From: Roseovarius sp. Pro17
GTDB taxonomy: Bacteria > Pseudomonadota > Alphaproteobacteria > Rhodobacterales > Rhodobacteraceae
DNA length: 64,000 nucleotides
NCBI RefSeq assembly: GCF_035599575.1
Contig: NZ_CP141179.1
Location: 3,038,001-3,102,000, forward strand
Reading direction: 5' to 3'
The translations under genes and the position numbers were made by a program. The notes under the pieces are model-generated. The model did not search any database. It saw nothing but the letters and a program-made list of their open reading frames with translations, and had not been told where the DNA came from. Shown here one piece after another: positions 50,542-59,577 of this stretch. The stretch's first letter is position 1. Every line of letters starts with the position of its first letter.

Positions 50542-51672
50542 TTGCCGATATGCGACACACGCGCCCCCGTGAGGGCGCTGGCCCTGATCTTTGCCCTGCT
50601 TCTGACCGCGCTTCCTGCCGCCGCGCAGGACATCGGCGCCGACAGTGCCGCCGAAGCCGCGCAAGGTGCTGAGGAAACCGGCCCGCTGATCGTCGCGACC
50701 AAAAGCGCGCCGCCCTTCGCCTTAGTCGGGACGGACGGCGAATGGAGCGGTATCGCAATCGACGCGATGCTGGCCGTGGCCGACGATCTGGGCCGCAGCA
50801 TTGAATGGCGTGAGGACACGTTGGAGGGGATGCTGGCCGCCGTCGAAGCAGGCGAAGTGGACGCCGCCGTCGCGGCCATCACCATCACGCCCGCACGTGA
50901 GGCCAAGCTGGATTTCACGTTTCCCTACTACACGACCGGCCTTGGCATCGCGATAGACCCCGACGCCGGAAGCGGCTGGTTTCAGGTGATAAAAAACCTC
51001 TTTACCTGGCAATTCGCGGTCGCGATCGCCACGCTTTCGACAGTTCTACTGGCCGCCGGCGCCGCTGTCTGGGCGTTTGAGCGGCGCAGCAACGAGGAAT
51101 TCCCGCGATCCCCGGCCCAAGGGCTGGGCGACGGGTTCTGGTGGGCGGCGGTCACGATGACCACGGTCGGCTACGGCGACAAGTCGCCGCGCACTCTGGG
51201 CGGGCGCATCGTGGGCGTCATCTGGATGTTTACCGCCATGCTGATCGTCGCCAGCTTTACCGCCGCCATCGCGGCATCACTGACGGTCGGCAGCCTCGGG
51301 AATGCGATCCAAGGCGTGTCAGACCTGAAGAAATACCGCATTGGCGTAGTGCAAGGCACCACCGGCGACGAGGAAATGGCCGCACGCGGCATTCGCGTGG
51401 CACGCTATGACGACATCAATGACGGCCTGCAAGGGTTGCTGGACGGCGAGGTGAGGGCGGTCGTTTATGATAAGCCGTTGATGCAATATGTCGCGCTTCA
51501 AAACTTCGACAACGAGGTGCAAGTTCTTGAGGATGCCATCGGACGTCAGGATTACGGCGTCGCCCTACCCACCGACTCAGCTTTGCGTGAGCCGATGAAC
51601 CGCTCTTTGCTGAGATATCTGCGCAGCGACGCGTGGTCGCGCGTTCTGGACCGTTATCTGGGCATCCCCTAA
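50542..51672 (+). CDS. GluR0-type ligand-gated potassium channel
   Basis: The product is 376 residues from TTG 50542 (AGGAG 10 bases upstream). A signal peptide ends near AAAQ. The split ligand lobe S1 (residues about 48-140) carries the carboxylate-binding Arg119 (TITPAREAKLDF). TM1 is at about 158-179. The pore loop has the selectivity filter TVGYGD (208-213), TM2 is at 222-247, and lobe S2 has Asp310 in VVYDKP. This is the S1-M1-P-M2-S2 order of prokaryotic glutamate receptors. It would open a potassium-selective pore on binding an amino acid in the periplasm. Confidence 0.9.
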   Translation: MPICDTRAPVRALALIFALLLTALPAAAQDIGADSAAEAAQGAEETGPLIVATKSAPPFALVGTDGEWSGIAIDAMLAVADDLGRSIEWREDTLEGMLAAVEAGEVDAAVAAITITPAREAKLDFTFPYYTTGLGIAIDPDAGSGWFQVIKNLFTWQFAVAIATLSTVLLAAGAAVWAFERRSNEEFPRSPAQGLGDGFWWAAVTMTTVGYGDKSPRTLGGRIVGVIWMFTAMLIVASFTAAIAASLTVGSLGNAIQGVSDLKKYRIGVVQGTTGDEEMAARGIRVARYDDINDGLQGLLDGEVRAVVYDKPLMQYVALQNFDNEVQVLEDAIGRQDYGVALPTDSALREPMNRSLLRYLRSDAWSRVLDRYLGIP

Positions 51673-51750
51673 CGTCGCACCGACAACGCTGGACAAGCGC
51701 GATCCAAGGTGCTTTGGCTCGCGTAAACTCAACCCGAAAGGATGCATGAC

Positions 51751-53220
51751 ATGAGTAAGACCGATCTTAAATCCCTGCTCAAGGATCCCGAGCTACTGGC
51801 CGACAAGGCCTATGTGAACGGCAAATGGGTTAGCGGCGACAAGACGTTCGACGTGAAAAACCCGGCACGCGGCGATGTCATCGCCAAGATGGCCGATCTC
51901 AGCCGCGAGCAGGTGAGCGAGGCTATCGCCGCCGCTGAAAAGGCGCAAAAGGAATGGGCCAAGTGGACCGGCAAGGAGCGCGCCAATGTGATGCGCAAAT
52001 GGTTCGATCTGATGATGGAGCATCAGGACGATCTGGGCATCATCCTGACCGCCGAGCAGGGCAAGCCGCTGGCCGAAGCCAAGGGCGAGGTCGCCTATGG
52101 CGCGTCGTTTATCGAATTCTTTGCCGAAGAGGCCAAGCGCGTCTACGGCGAGACGATCCCCGGCCACCAGCGTGACAAACGTATCATGGTCATCAAGCAG
52201 CCCATTGGCGTTGCCGCATCCATCACGCCTTGGAACTTCCCCAACGCGATGATCACCCGCAAGGCCGCACCTGCGCTGGCCGCTGGCTGTGCGTTTGTCG
52301 GTCGCCCCGCGGCTGAAACGCCGCTGTCGGCCACCGCCATGGGCGTTCTGGCCGAGCGTGCGGGCATCCCGGCGGGCGTGTTCAACATCGTCACATCGTC
52401 GCGCTCGTCCGAGGTAGGCAAGGAATTCTGCGAGAACCCCGCCGTGCGCAAGCTGACGTTTACAGGGTCGACCGAAGTAGGCCGCATCCTGCTGAAACAA
52501 GCCGCCGATCAGGTCATGAAATGCTCGATGGAACTAGGCGGCAACGCACCCTTCATCGTGTTCGACGACGCCGATCTGGACGCCGCCGTCGAGGGCGCCA
52601 TCATGTGCAAGTTCCGCAACAACGGCCAGACCTGCGTCTGCGCGAACCGCATCTATGTTCAAGCAGGCGTCTATGACACCTTCGCGGAAAAGCTGAAGGT
52701 GGCTGTTGAAAAGCTGAAGATGGGCGATGGTCTGGAAGAGGGCGTCACCCTCGGCCCGCTCATCAACGCCGACGCAATTACGAAGGTGCAAGAGCACGTC
52801 GCCGACGCCAAATCCAAGGGTGGCAAAGTCATCTTGGGCGGCGGCGAGCCTGCTCAGCGCGAGGGGCATTTCCTGCCCCCGACCATCATCACCGGCGCAA
52901 CGCAAGACATGCAGTTCGCCACGGACGAGACGTTCGGCCCCCTCGCGCCGCTGTTCAAGTTCGATGATGAGGACGACGTGATCGCGATGGCCAACGACAC
53001 GATCTTTGGCCTTGCCAGCTATTTCTACGCCAAGGATCTCAGCCGCGTCTACAAGGTGGCCGAGGCGCTGGAATATGGCATCGTGGGTGTGAACACCGGC
53101 ATCATCTCGACCGAGGTGGCACCATTTGGCGGCGTCAAGCAGTCCGGCCTTGGCCGCGAAGGCAGCCATCACGGCATCGAGGATTACCTCGAGATGAAAT
53201 ACATCTGCATGTCGGTCTGA
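51751..53220 (+). CDS. gabD: Succinate-semialdehyde dehydrogenase-type aldehyde dehydrogenase (GabD)
   Basis: The product is 489 residues. The general base is Glu261 (SMELGGNAPF), the nucleophile is Cys295 (GQTCVCANR), and PWNFPNAMITRK is the usual oxyanion region. The arrangement and the C-terminal GLGREGSHHGIEDYLEMKY favour GabD. The cofactor region normally read as VKPA is VGRPA here, so the lysine contacting the cofactor phosphate is arginine. AAAGGA is 8 bases before ATG 51751. It would turn succinate semialdehyde into succinate, also useful to the pathway at 7.3-19.6 kb. Confidence 0.87.
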   Translation: MSKTDLKSLLKDPELLADKAYVNGKWVSGDKTFDVKNPARGDVIAKMADLSREQVSEAIAAAEKAQKEWAKWTGKERANVMRKWFDLMMEHQDDLGIILTAEQGKPLAEAKGEVAYGASFIEFFAEEAKRVYGETIPGHQRDKRIMVIKQPIGVAASITPWNFPNAMITRKAAPALAAGCAFVGRPAAETPLSATAMGVLAERAGIPAGVFNIVTSSRSSEVGKEFCENPAVRKLTFTGSTEVGRILLKQAADQVMKCSMELGGNAPFIVFDDADLDAAVEGAIMCKFRNNGQTCVCANRIYVQAGVYDTFAEKLKVAVEKLKMGDGLEEGVTLGPLINADAITKVQEHVADAKSKGGKVILGGGEPAQREGHFLPPTIITGATQDMQFATDETFGPLAPLFKFDDEDDVIAMANDTIFGLASYFYAKDLSRVYKVAEALEYGIVGVNTGIISTEVAPFGGVKQSGLGREGSHHGIEDYLEMKYICMSV

Positions 53221-53246
53221 ACGTCAGACTGCCGATGCTAAAAATA

Positions 53247-53276
53247 CGCCCCGCCGGATATCCGGCGGGGCGCTTT
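53247..53276. terminator. Bidirectional terminator between gabD and hsp20
   Basis: A perfect 26-base palindrome (53247-53272, GC-rich arms of 13 bp) lies in the 60-bp gap between convergent genes. CTTT follows on the plus strand and ATTTT on the minus strand. Confidence 0.85.
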
Positions 53277-53280
53277 CGTC

Positions 53281-53748
53281 TTAGTTGACGGATTTCGCGT
53301 CGACGACATCCTTGTCGCTGCTTTTGCCGCCTGCGATCGCAATACGGCGAGGCTTCAGCGCCTCGGGCACTTCGCGCACCAGATCGATATGCAGCATACC
53401 GTCCGCATGGGTTGCACCCATCGCGCGCACATGATCGGCCAGTTGGAAACGCCGCTCGAACGCGCGGGTGGCGATGCCGCGATGCAGATAGGTGCGCTCT
53501 TCGCCGTCATCGGCCTTTTTCGCCGAAACGATCAGCGCGCCCTCGCGCAGTTCGACCGACAGATCATCCTCGGCAAAGCCTGCCACGGCGATCGAAATGC
53601 GCCACGCATCATCGTCATTTTTCTCAATATTATAGGGGGGATAGGTCGGCTGTGCGACGTCGCTGGACAGGACACGGTCCATCATATCCGCGATTTGGTC
53701 AAAGCCAACAGTGGCCCGATACAGCGGGGCCAGATCAAAGTTTCGCAT
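53281..53748 (-). CDS. Small heat-shock protein (Hsp20/IbpA type)
   Basis: The product is 155 residues. An N-terminal FDLAPLYRATVGFDQI segment is typical of IbpA-like proteins. The alpha-crystallin domain follows (YNIEKNDDDAWRISIAVAGF, VELREGALIVSAKK, YLHRGIATRAFERRFQL), and the C-terminal I/V-x-I-type motif is RRIAIAGG. It is an ATP-independent holdase in the cytoplasm. GGAGGATG precedes the ATG, and a sigma-32-like promoter lies about 100 bp upstream. Confidence 0.93.
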   Translation of the reverse strand: MRNFDLAPLYRATVGFDQIADMMDRVLSSDVAQPTYPPYNIEKNDDDAWRISIAVAGFAEDDLSVELREGALIVSAKKADDGEERTYLHRGIATRAFERRFQLADHVRAMGATHADGMLHIDLVREVPEALKPRRIAIAGGKSSDKDVVDAKSVN

Positions 53749-53844
53749 GGGTCATCCTCCATTGAGCGATACCATTATGGAATGCCTTCCCACATGGGAC
53801 AGGCGGGTCATTCGCCGGACCCTCAGTGGCATCCGGCATCAGAT

Positions 53845-53873
53845 ATTTGGGTAACGATACGGGCGAATTCAAG
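53845..53873 (-). promoter_or_regulatory. Sigma-32 (RpoH)-like promoter for hsp20
   Basis: On the minus strand CTTGAA (53868-53873), a 16-bp spacer and CCCAAAT (53845-53851) match the heat-shock promoter pattern (CTTGAAA, 11-16 bp, CCCATNT) with one mismatch in the -10 element. It lies directly after the protease stop codon and about 100 bp before hsp20. Confidence 0.6.
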
Positions 53874-53888
53874 ACCTCGGCGAGCGCC

Positions 53889-54680
53889 TCACGGCTTTGC
53901 GAATTTCGCGCCCATCGCTCCGCCGCCCTGCCCCACCTGCACCCGCCGTGGGCTGGCAGTGGCCACCGCGGGTCCGGCACGCAGCGCGCGCTTCATCTCG
54001 TCGACGAGGCGCGGCAACTCCATGCCATAGGCCACATCGCGCCCACCGCTTGAGATCAGCGAAACGATCCGCGCCCGCTGGCCATGAACACGCGAAAAGA
54101 CCGGCGAGCCGGACGAGCCGAACGTCACGTCGCAGTCGAACCGCATCAGCCCGCGCCCTGCCGCCGTCACGCCGCAATCGCGCTGCCACGACAGTGCCGC
54201 ATCACGCCCCTGCCCGTATGACACGACGCTTACGCGCTGTCCTGTGCGCCCGCCCGCGGTCAGCACAAAAGGGCTGGCAATGGCGGCGGGAATGGCGTCC
54301 GACAATTTAAGCAGCGCCGCGTCGTGGCGTACCATATCGCTGTTCAGATCAGGGCCGGGCGCGTATCCGGGATGCGCCGCAACCTGCGCCACCCCACTTT
54401 GCGAGATGAATACCCCGTCACGCAGCCCGGCGCGAAATGTCATGTCCTGCGGCGCAATCGGTGCGCCCGTCTTGTCATAGACGCAATGTGCCGCTGTCAG
54501 CACCAGATCGGGCGCAATCAGCGTGCCGGTGCAATAGCCATGATCGCTCAGTTCCAACCGCCCGACGGCCTCCCAGCCAAACAGATCCTCGCGGTCCGTC
54601 AGTCGGATCAGCCCGCTGGCAATCACCGGGGCAGCCACAGCACAGAGCAGCGCGGCGCATATGACGGCGCGCATTCTCAT
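53889..54680 (-). CDS. Trypsin-like serine protease (S1), secreted
   Basis: The product is 263 residues. The signal peptide is MRMRAVICAALLCAVAAPVI with A-x-A cleavage near residue 22. The triad is His65 (LTAAHCVY), Asp120 (RHDAALLKL) and Ser190 (GSSGSPVF). It is a V8/trypsin-type periplasmic or extracellular protease. It is the second of two adjacent paralogues, coupled by an ATGA overlap, and both end in GAKFAKP. The substrate is unknown. Confidence 0.87.
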   Translation of the reverse strand: MRMRAVICAALLCAVAAPVIASGLIRLTDREDLFGWEAVGRLELSDHGYCTGTLIAPDLVLTAAHCVYDKTGAPIAPQDMTFRAGLRDGVFISQSGVAQVAAHPGYAPGPDLNSDMVRHDAALLKLSDAIPAAIASPFVLTAGGRTGQRVSVVSYGQGRDAALSWQRDCGVTAAGRGLMRFDCDVTFGSSGSPVFSRVHGQRARIVSLISSGGRDVAYGMELPRLVDEMKRALRAGPAVATASPRRVQVGQGGGAMGAKFAKP

Positions 54681-55495
54681 GGCTTGGCAAACTTGGCGCC
54701 GGTGTCGCGCACTTGACCGACCTCGGCCATATTGGGTCCGGTGCCAGCGTTCCCGCCCTTGCCTGCCGCCAACTCAGCCTTGAGCACTTCCAGCGGTAGC
54801 AGCAATTGCGTGCCTAATGATACCTTTTGCCCGTCCACTTCGGCCATGGCCGACACCACCGATACGACGCGCGGCGCGCCCCCGTCAAAGGTGAAGATCG
54901 GCGCGCCCGAGCTGCCGTAATCGACATCGCAAGACATGACCAGCACGCCCTCCTGACGGGCCATCACGTCGCAGACCTCCTGCAAGGACGGCGCCTCCGA
55001 GCGCCCGCGCGCATAGCTGACCACACCGACCTGTTGGCCTGTCTTTGGGCGTTTGTCGGTGCCAAATGGCTCAACGCGCGCGTTGCGAATGGGATGGCGC
55101 AACTCTAGCAGGGCCACGTCATTGCGCACCCGCTCGGCGACGACCTCGCCGTTATGGACATAGCTGGGATGGACCACCGCGCGCCGCACCCAGCGATAGG
55201 CCAAGGCGCGCCCGTTGCGCCAACCTGCCAGAAACTCGATCTTTTCGTGGTTCAACCGCGCGCCGGTCACACTGTCAAAAAGGCAATGCGCAGCCGTCAG
55301 CACCAGATCGGGCGCGATCAGCGCCCCGGTGCAAAACCCACGCCCGGCCAGTTCGAGTCGCCCGACCCCCTCCCATCCGCGTCCGTCATCGCCGGTATCG
55401 AGCCGTTTCAGCGCGCTCTCGTCTGCTTGGGCCAGCATTGGCACCCCGCCCAAAGTCAGGCCCAGCGTCAGGGCAACGAGCAGGATGCGCAGCAT
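54677..55495 (-). CDS. Trypsin-like serine protease (S1), secreted, upstream paralogue
   Basis: The product is 272 residues. The signal peptide is MLRILLVALTLGLTLGGVPM ending at AQA. The triad is His70 (LTAAHCLF), Asp126 (RNDVALLEL) and Ser196 (GSSGAPIF). Sequence organisation follows the downstream paralogue closely (GRLEL, CTG-x-LIAPDLVLTAAHC) and it ends in the same GAKFAKP. GGAGA lies 4 bases before the ATG; a longer upstream frame was rejected. It probably arose by tandem duplication. Confidence 0.87.
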   Translation of the reverse strand: MLRILLVALTLGLTLGGVPMLAQADESALKRLDTGDDGRGWEGVGRLELAGRGFCTGALIAPDLVLTAAHCLFDSVTGARLNHEKIEFLAGWRNGRALAYRWVRRAVVHPSYVHNGEVVAERVRNDVALLELRHPIRNARVEPFGTDKRPKTGQQVGVVSYARGRSEAPSLQEVCDVMARQEGVLVMSCDVDYGSSGAPIFTFDGGAPRVVSVVSAMAEVDGQKVSLGTQLLLPLEVLKAELAAGKGGNAGTGPNMAEVGQVRDTGAKFAKP

Positions 55496-55553
55496 AATAT
55501 CTCCGGGAGATTTGATGTCTTCACGCCCGAATAGCAACGGTTTGGGGCGAAAT

Positions 55554-56852
55554 TTAGGCATCTGCCCGCCTATCCAGAGCAGGTGGCGAGGGGCCGCCTG
55601 TCGCCCAGTCCAACAGTTCAACGGTGTGAACGATGGGAATATCCGTGCCGCTGCCAATCTGCATCATGCAGCCGATATTGCCCGCCGCGATGATATCGGG
55701 CGCGCGGGCCTCCAGCGCCCGGACCTTGTGCGCCTTTAACTGTTTCGAGATTTCGGGCTGCATCAGATTATACGTCCCCGCCGAGCCGCAGCAGAGGTGG
55801 CTGTCCGCAGGCTCCACCACATCAAAGCCGGCGTGCCTCAGCAGATCCTTGGGATAGGTCTTGATTTGCTGGCCGTGTTGCAATGAACAGGCCGCGTGAT
55901 AGGCCACGGTCAATCCCTTGGGCGCGCATTTTGGCAGGTCCAGTTGCATCAGTAGTTCCGAAATATCCATGGCAATTCCCGACACGCGCGCAGCGTCATC
56001 CGCCAGCGCGTCGTTGCGAAACATGTGGCCGTAATCCTTGATCGTCGTGCCGCAGCCGGACGTGTTGATCACGATCGCATCCAGGCCCTGCCCGTCCATC
56101 TCACTGCACCAGGCCCGGATATTTTTCGCCGCCGCTGCGTGGCTCTCGTCCGTTTTGCCCATGTGATGCACCAGCGCGCCGCAACAGCCCGCGCCGCGCG
56201 CCACCACGACGTCGCAACCCAGCCGCGTCAGCAGGCGGATGGTGGCATCGTTAATATCCGTGTTCAGCGCCTTTTGCGCACAGCCGGTCATCAGCGCCAC
56301 CCGCTTGCGCCGCGCGCCATGGGCGGCATGTGTCTGGGGATCGTCGTTGCGGCTGATCGGCGGGATGCGCTTGGGCGCCATCTCAAGCATCGCGCGCAGC
56401 CGCGCATCCGGCATGAGTCGCGCAAGCGGTCGCGCCGCCTTGGCACCCAAAAGGGCCAGCCGAAAGCGAATTGGATAGGGCAGGATCCGCGCCAGCATCC
56501 AGCGCAACGCGCGCTCGCCCATGGGGCGCTTGTAGTTCTCTTCGATATAGGCGCGGGCGTGATCGACCAGATGCATGTAATGCACGCCCGACGGGCAGGT
56601 CGTCATGCAGGCAAGGCAGGACAGGCAGCGATCGATATGCTTGACCGTCTTGGCGTCCGGCACGCGCTCATTCTCCAACATGTCCTTGATCAGGTAGATG
56701 CGGCCCCGTGGGCTGTCTAATTCATCGCCCAGTATCTGGTAGGTCGGGCATGTCGCGGTGCAAAACCCGCAATGCACGCAGGCGCGCAGGATCTGATTCG
56801 AGCGTTCGAAATCGGGATCGGTTAGTTGCTCGGGCGTGAAGTTCGTCTGCAT
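55554..56852 (-). CDS. glcF: Glycolate oxidase iron-sulfur subunit
   Basis: The product is 432 residues. Two N-terminal ferredoxin motifs (CVHCGFCTATCPTY and CLSCLACMTTCPSG) are followed by two CCG domains (GCAQ-to-GAGCCGALVHH and CHAACS-like HAACS to HLCCGSAGTY). It relays electrons from GlcD/GlcE to the membrane quinone pool. The start overlaps the glcE stop by one base. It is the last gene of glcDEF. Confidence 0.93.
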   Translation of the reverse strand: MQTNFTPEQLTDPDFERSNQILRACVHCGFCTATCPTYQILGDELDSPRGRIYLIKDMLENERVPDAKTVKHIDRCLSCLACMTTCPSGVHYMHLVDHARAYIEENYKRPMGERALRWMLARILPYPIRFRLALLGAKAARPLARLMPDARLRAMLEMAPKRIPPISRNDDPQTHAAHGARRKRVALMTGCAQKALNTDINDATIRLLTRLGCDVVVARGAGCCGALVHHMGKTDESHAAAAKNIRAWCSEMDGQGLDAIVINTSGCGTTIKDYGHMFRNDALADDAARVSGIAMDISELLMQLDLPKCAPKGLTVAYHAACSLQHGQQIKTYPKDLLRHAGFDVVEPADSHLCCGSAGTYNLMQPEISKQLKAHKVRALEARAPDIIAAGNIGCMMQIGSGTDIPIVHTVELLDWATGGPSPPALDRRADA

Positions 56853-57979
56853 CAGAGGGCTCCTTCGCGAGCGCGGTCCATCATTCCAGCGTTGAGTATG
56901 CCTTTTGGATCGAACCGCTGGCGCAAGCCCGCCTCCAGCGCAGCGACTGGTGCCGATGCGGGATGAAAAACGCCCAGTCGCGTCTTGGTGGCGGGGTCTG
57001 CGCGGATCAACGTCGCGTGACCGTCGAAATCGCCCAATGCGGCGCGCAAATCAGTTCCCTCGGGCACCCGCAACCAGATCAAGCCACCGCCCCAGTCGTA
57101 GATGGCAGCGGCCCCCGGCGCACGCGCGGCCAGTTTCGGGCCCTCCGACGGTCGGCAAGAGACGCGCCAGACATCGCCGCTGCCTTCCAACGCTGTGACA
57201 TCGCGCACCGGGCACCACGCGGCCTCGCTATCATCCAGCATCTGCCAGTCGCCAAACTCGCTTAACACTCCGAGCAGCTTGTCAGCGCGATACGCGACCG
57301 AGGCGGCGAACCCCTCCAGCCGGATCAAAGTGCGCGGCGCGCCGGTTGCCACATGCGCCGCGCCCGACACCTCATATGGCGACCCCAGCGCGCGCGATAA
57401 CGCCCCGACGGCGCGCATGTCGTCCAATCCGTCCAGCGCCAAGGTCACCGAAGCGCGCGGCACCGGCAGCACCTTTAGCGCGACCTCGCTCAGCACGCCC
57501 AGCGTGCCGTGACTGCCCGCCATAAGACGCGTTAGATCGTAGCCGGTGACATTCTTCATCACGCGCCCGCCATTTTTCAGAACGTGGCCCATGCCATCGA
57601 CGAACCGCACGCCCAGCAGGAAATCCCGGCAGGCCCCCACGGCGACCCGACGCGGCCCCGACGCATTGACCGCCACGACACCGCCAATGGTCGGCTCGCC
57701 CGACGTGCCCAGCAGGCCGCGATGATCCATGGGCTCAAACGCCAGCCGCTGCCCCTCGCGCGCCAGCGCCGCGTCAACCTCGGCCAATGGCGTGCCAGCA
57801 CGTACCACCAGTGTCAGTGCGCCCGGTTCGTAAAGAGTGATACCGCGCAGCCCCGCCGTCGACAGCACGTCTCCGCCCGCCACGCCAATGGCGCGCGTGC
57901 CGCCCCCGACGATCCGCAAGGGGCCGGCTGCGTCTGCAATGACGCGCGCAAGGTCGGCTTCTGTTTCGGGACGCAACAC
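56852..57979 (-). CDS. glcE: Glycolate oxidase FAD-binding subunit GlcE
   Basis: The product is 375 residues from a GTG start. The VAO-type FAD-binding half is visible as RIVGGGTRAIG, GTSGEPTIGGVVAVNASGPRR (split) and DFLLGVRFVDG, then MKNVTGYDLTRLMAGSHGTLG (split). The short C-terminal half lacks the full FAD-oxidase cap, as usual for GlcE. It lies 47 bp downstream of glcD and overlaps glcF. Confidence 0.92.
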   Translation of the reverse strand: MLRPETEADLARVIADAAGPLRIVGGGTRAIGVAGGDVLSTAGLRGITLYEPGALTLVVRAGTPLAEVDAALAREGQRLAFEPMDHRGLLGTSGEPTIGGVVAVNASGPRRVAVGACRDFLLGVRFVDGMGHVLKNGGRVMKNVTGYDLTRLMAGSHGTLGVLSEVALKVLPVPRASVTLALDGLDDMRAVGALSRALGSPYEVSGAAHVATGAPRTLIRLEGFAASVAYRADKLLGVLSEFGDWQMLDDSEAAWCPVRDVTALEGSGDVWRVSCRPSEGPKLAARAPGAAAIYDWGGGLIWLRVPEGTDLRAALGDFDGHATLIRADPATKTRLGVFHPASAPVAALEAGLRQRFDPKGILNAGMMDRAREGAL

Positions 57980-58026
57980 GTTTTTCTTGCCTCAAATGTC
58001 CAGAGATACACGCGCAGCGCGCGAAC

Positions 58027-59466
58027 CTACTCCGCCGCCATTCGCCGGGCGGCACTACTGCCCAGCGGAAACACCTTGGCCGGGTTCAGTAGCCAGCCGG
58101 GATCGAACACATCCTTGACGGCCATCTGAATATCCAGATCCTCGGGCGCATACTGATAAGCCATCAAATCGCGTTTTTCGATGCCCACCCCATGCTCACC
58201 GGTCAGGCAGCCGCCAACTTCGACGCATAGCTTGAGGATCTCGGCGCCCAGCGCCTCGCAGGTCTCTTGCTGGCCCGGCGTGTTGGCATCATAGAGGATC
58301 AGCGGATGCATATTCCCATCGCCCGCGTGAAAAACATTGCCGACCTTCAGCCCATACTCGTCGCTCAACTCACCTATTCGGCGCAGAACAAAAGGCAGTT
58401 GGCTGACCGGGATCGTGCCATCGAGGCACATGTAGTCGCCCAACTGCCCCATTGCGCCAAAGGCCGACTTGCGCCCTAGCCAGATGCGCGCGCTTTCCTC
58501 GGCCGAGGCGCTTTCGCGCAGTTCGACGGGGTTGTGGCGCCGCGCGATGTCGAGGATGATTGCAAGCTGTTCGTCGATCTCAGCCGGGCTACCCTCAACC
58601 TCGACGATCAGTAACGCCTCGCAATCGGGATACCCGGCATGGGCGAATGCCTCGGTCGCGCGGATGCAGGGGCGGTCCATGAACTCGATCGCGACGGGCA
58701 GCACGCCCGCCTTGATGATGTCCGACACGCAGGCACCCGCCACCTCGTTGCTATCATAGCCGATCAGCACGGGGCGCGCGCCTTCGGGCTTGGGCAGAAT
58801 GCGCAACGTCGCCTCGGTCACGACGCCCAACTGGCCTTCCGAGCCGCAGATCAACGCCAGAAGGTCCAGACCACCTGACTCCAGATATGGGCCACCAATC
58901 TCGGTCACGGTGCCGTCCATCATCACCATGGTCACGCCCATCAGATTATTGGTCGTCACGCCGTATTTCAGGCAATGCGCCCCGCCCGAATTCATCGCGA
59001 TATTGCCCGCGATGGCGCAGGCCAGCTGACTGCTGGGATCGGGCGCGTAGAAAAATCCGCGCTCTTCGACGGCATCGGTCACGCTCAGGTTCGTGCGTCC
59101 CGCCTCGACGCGGATGAGGCGGGCATCATAGTCGGTCTCAAGCACCGCGTTCATCCGCGCAACGCCCAAAACCACGCAATCGGCGGTGGGCAAAGACCCC
59201 CCCGCCAGCGATGTTCCAGCGCCGCGCGGCACCACCGGAACGCCCATCTCGTGACAGATCTTCAGTGCAGCCGCGACCTCGGCGGTCGAACGTGGCAGCA
59301 CGACGGCCAGCGGCGCACAGCGATAGGCGGCGAGCGCGTCGCATTCATAGGCGCGCGTCTCGGCAGGGTCGGAAATGACGGTGCCGGGCGACAGGGCGGC
59401 GGTCAGTCGCGCGACAATCCGCGCCTTGCCGGCGACGATGGCCGCGTCAGGTATGGGCATGTCCAT
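58027..59466 (-). CDS. glcD: Glycolate oxidase subunit GlcD (FAD-linked dehydrogenase)
   Basis: The product is 479 residues. The FAD-binding region is VPRGAGTSLAGGSLPT, followed by NIAMNSGGAHCLKYGVTTNN and C-terminal FHAGDGNMHPLIL and GGCLTGEHGVGIEKR. These are diagnostic of GlcD and other D-2-hydroxyacid dehydrogenases. It oxidises glycolate to glyoxylate, relevant to algal photorespiratory glycolate in sea water. AAGGAGA lies 9 bases before the ATG. It is the first gene of glcDEF. Confidence 0.93.
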   Translation of the reverse strand: MDMPIPDAAIVAGKARIVARLTAALSPGTVISDPAETRAYECDALAAYRCAPLAVVLPRSTAEVAAALKICHEMGVPVVPRGAGTSLAGGSLPTADCVVLGVARMNAVLETDYDARLIRVEAGRTNLSVTDAVEERGFFYAPDPSSQLACAIAGNIAMNSGGAHCLKYGVTTNNLMGVTMVMMDGTVTEIGGPYLESGGLDLLALICGSEGQLGVVTEATLRILPKPEGARPVLIGYDSNEVAGACVSDIIKAGVLPVAIEFMDRPCIRATEAFAHAGYPDCEALLIVEVEGSPAEIDEQLAIILDIARRHNPVELRESASAEESARIWLGRKSAFGAMGQLGDYMCLDGTIPVSQLPFVLRRIGELSDEYGLKVGNVFHAGDGNMHPLILYDANTPGQQETCEALGAEILKLCVEVGGCLTGEHGVGIEKRDLMAYQYAPEDLDIQMAVKDVFDPGWLLNPAKVFPLGSSAARRMAAE

Positions 59467-59577
59467 GGGCCAGTCTCCTTACACCCAAGGTATTGCGCAG
59501 GTCGGCCCAAGGCAAGGCTGGCCCGCCGCCGCACCGCGCAGACGTGCGCGCGCCCGACAGCAAGTGTATAAGGCCGC

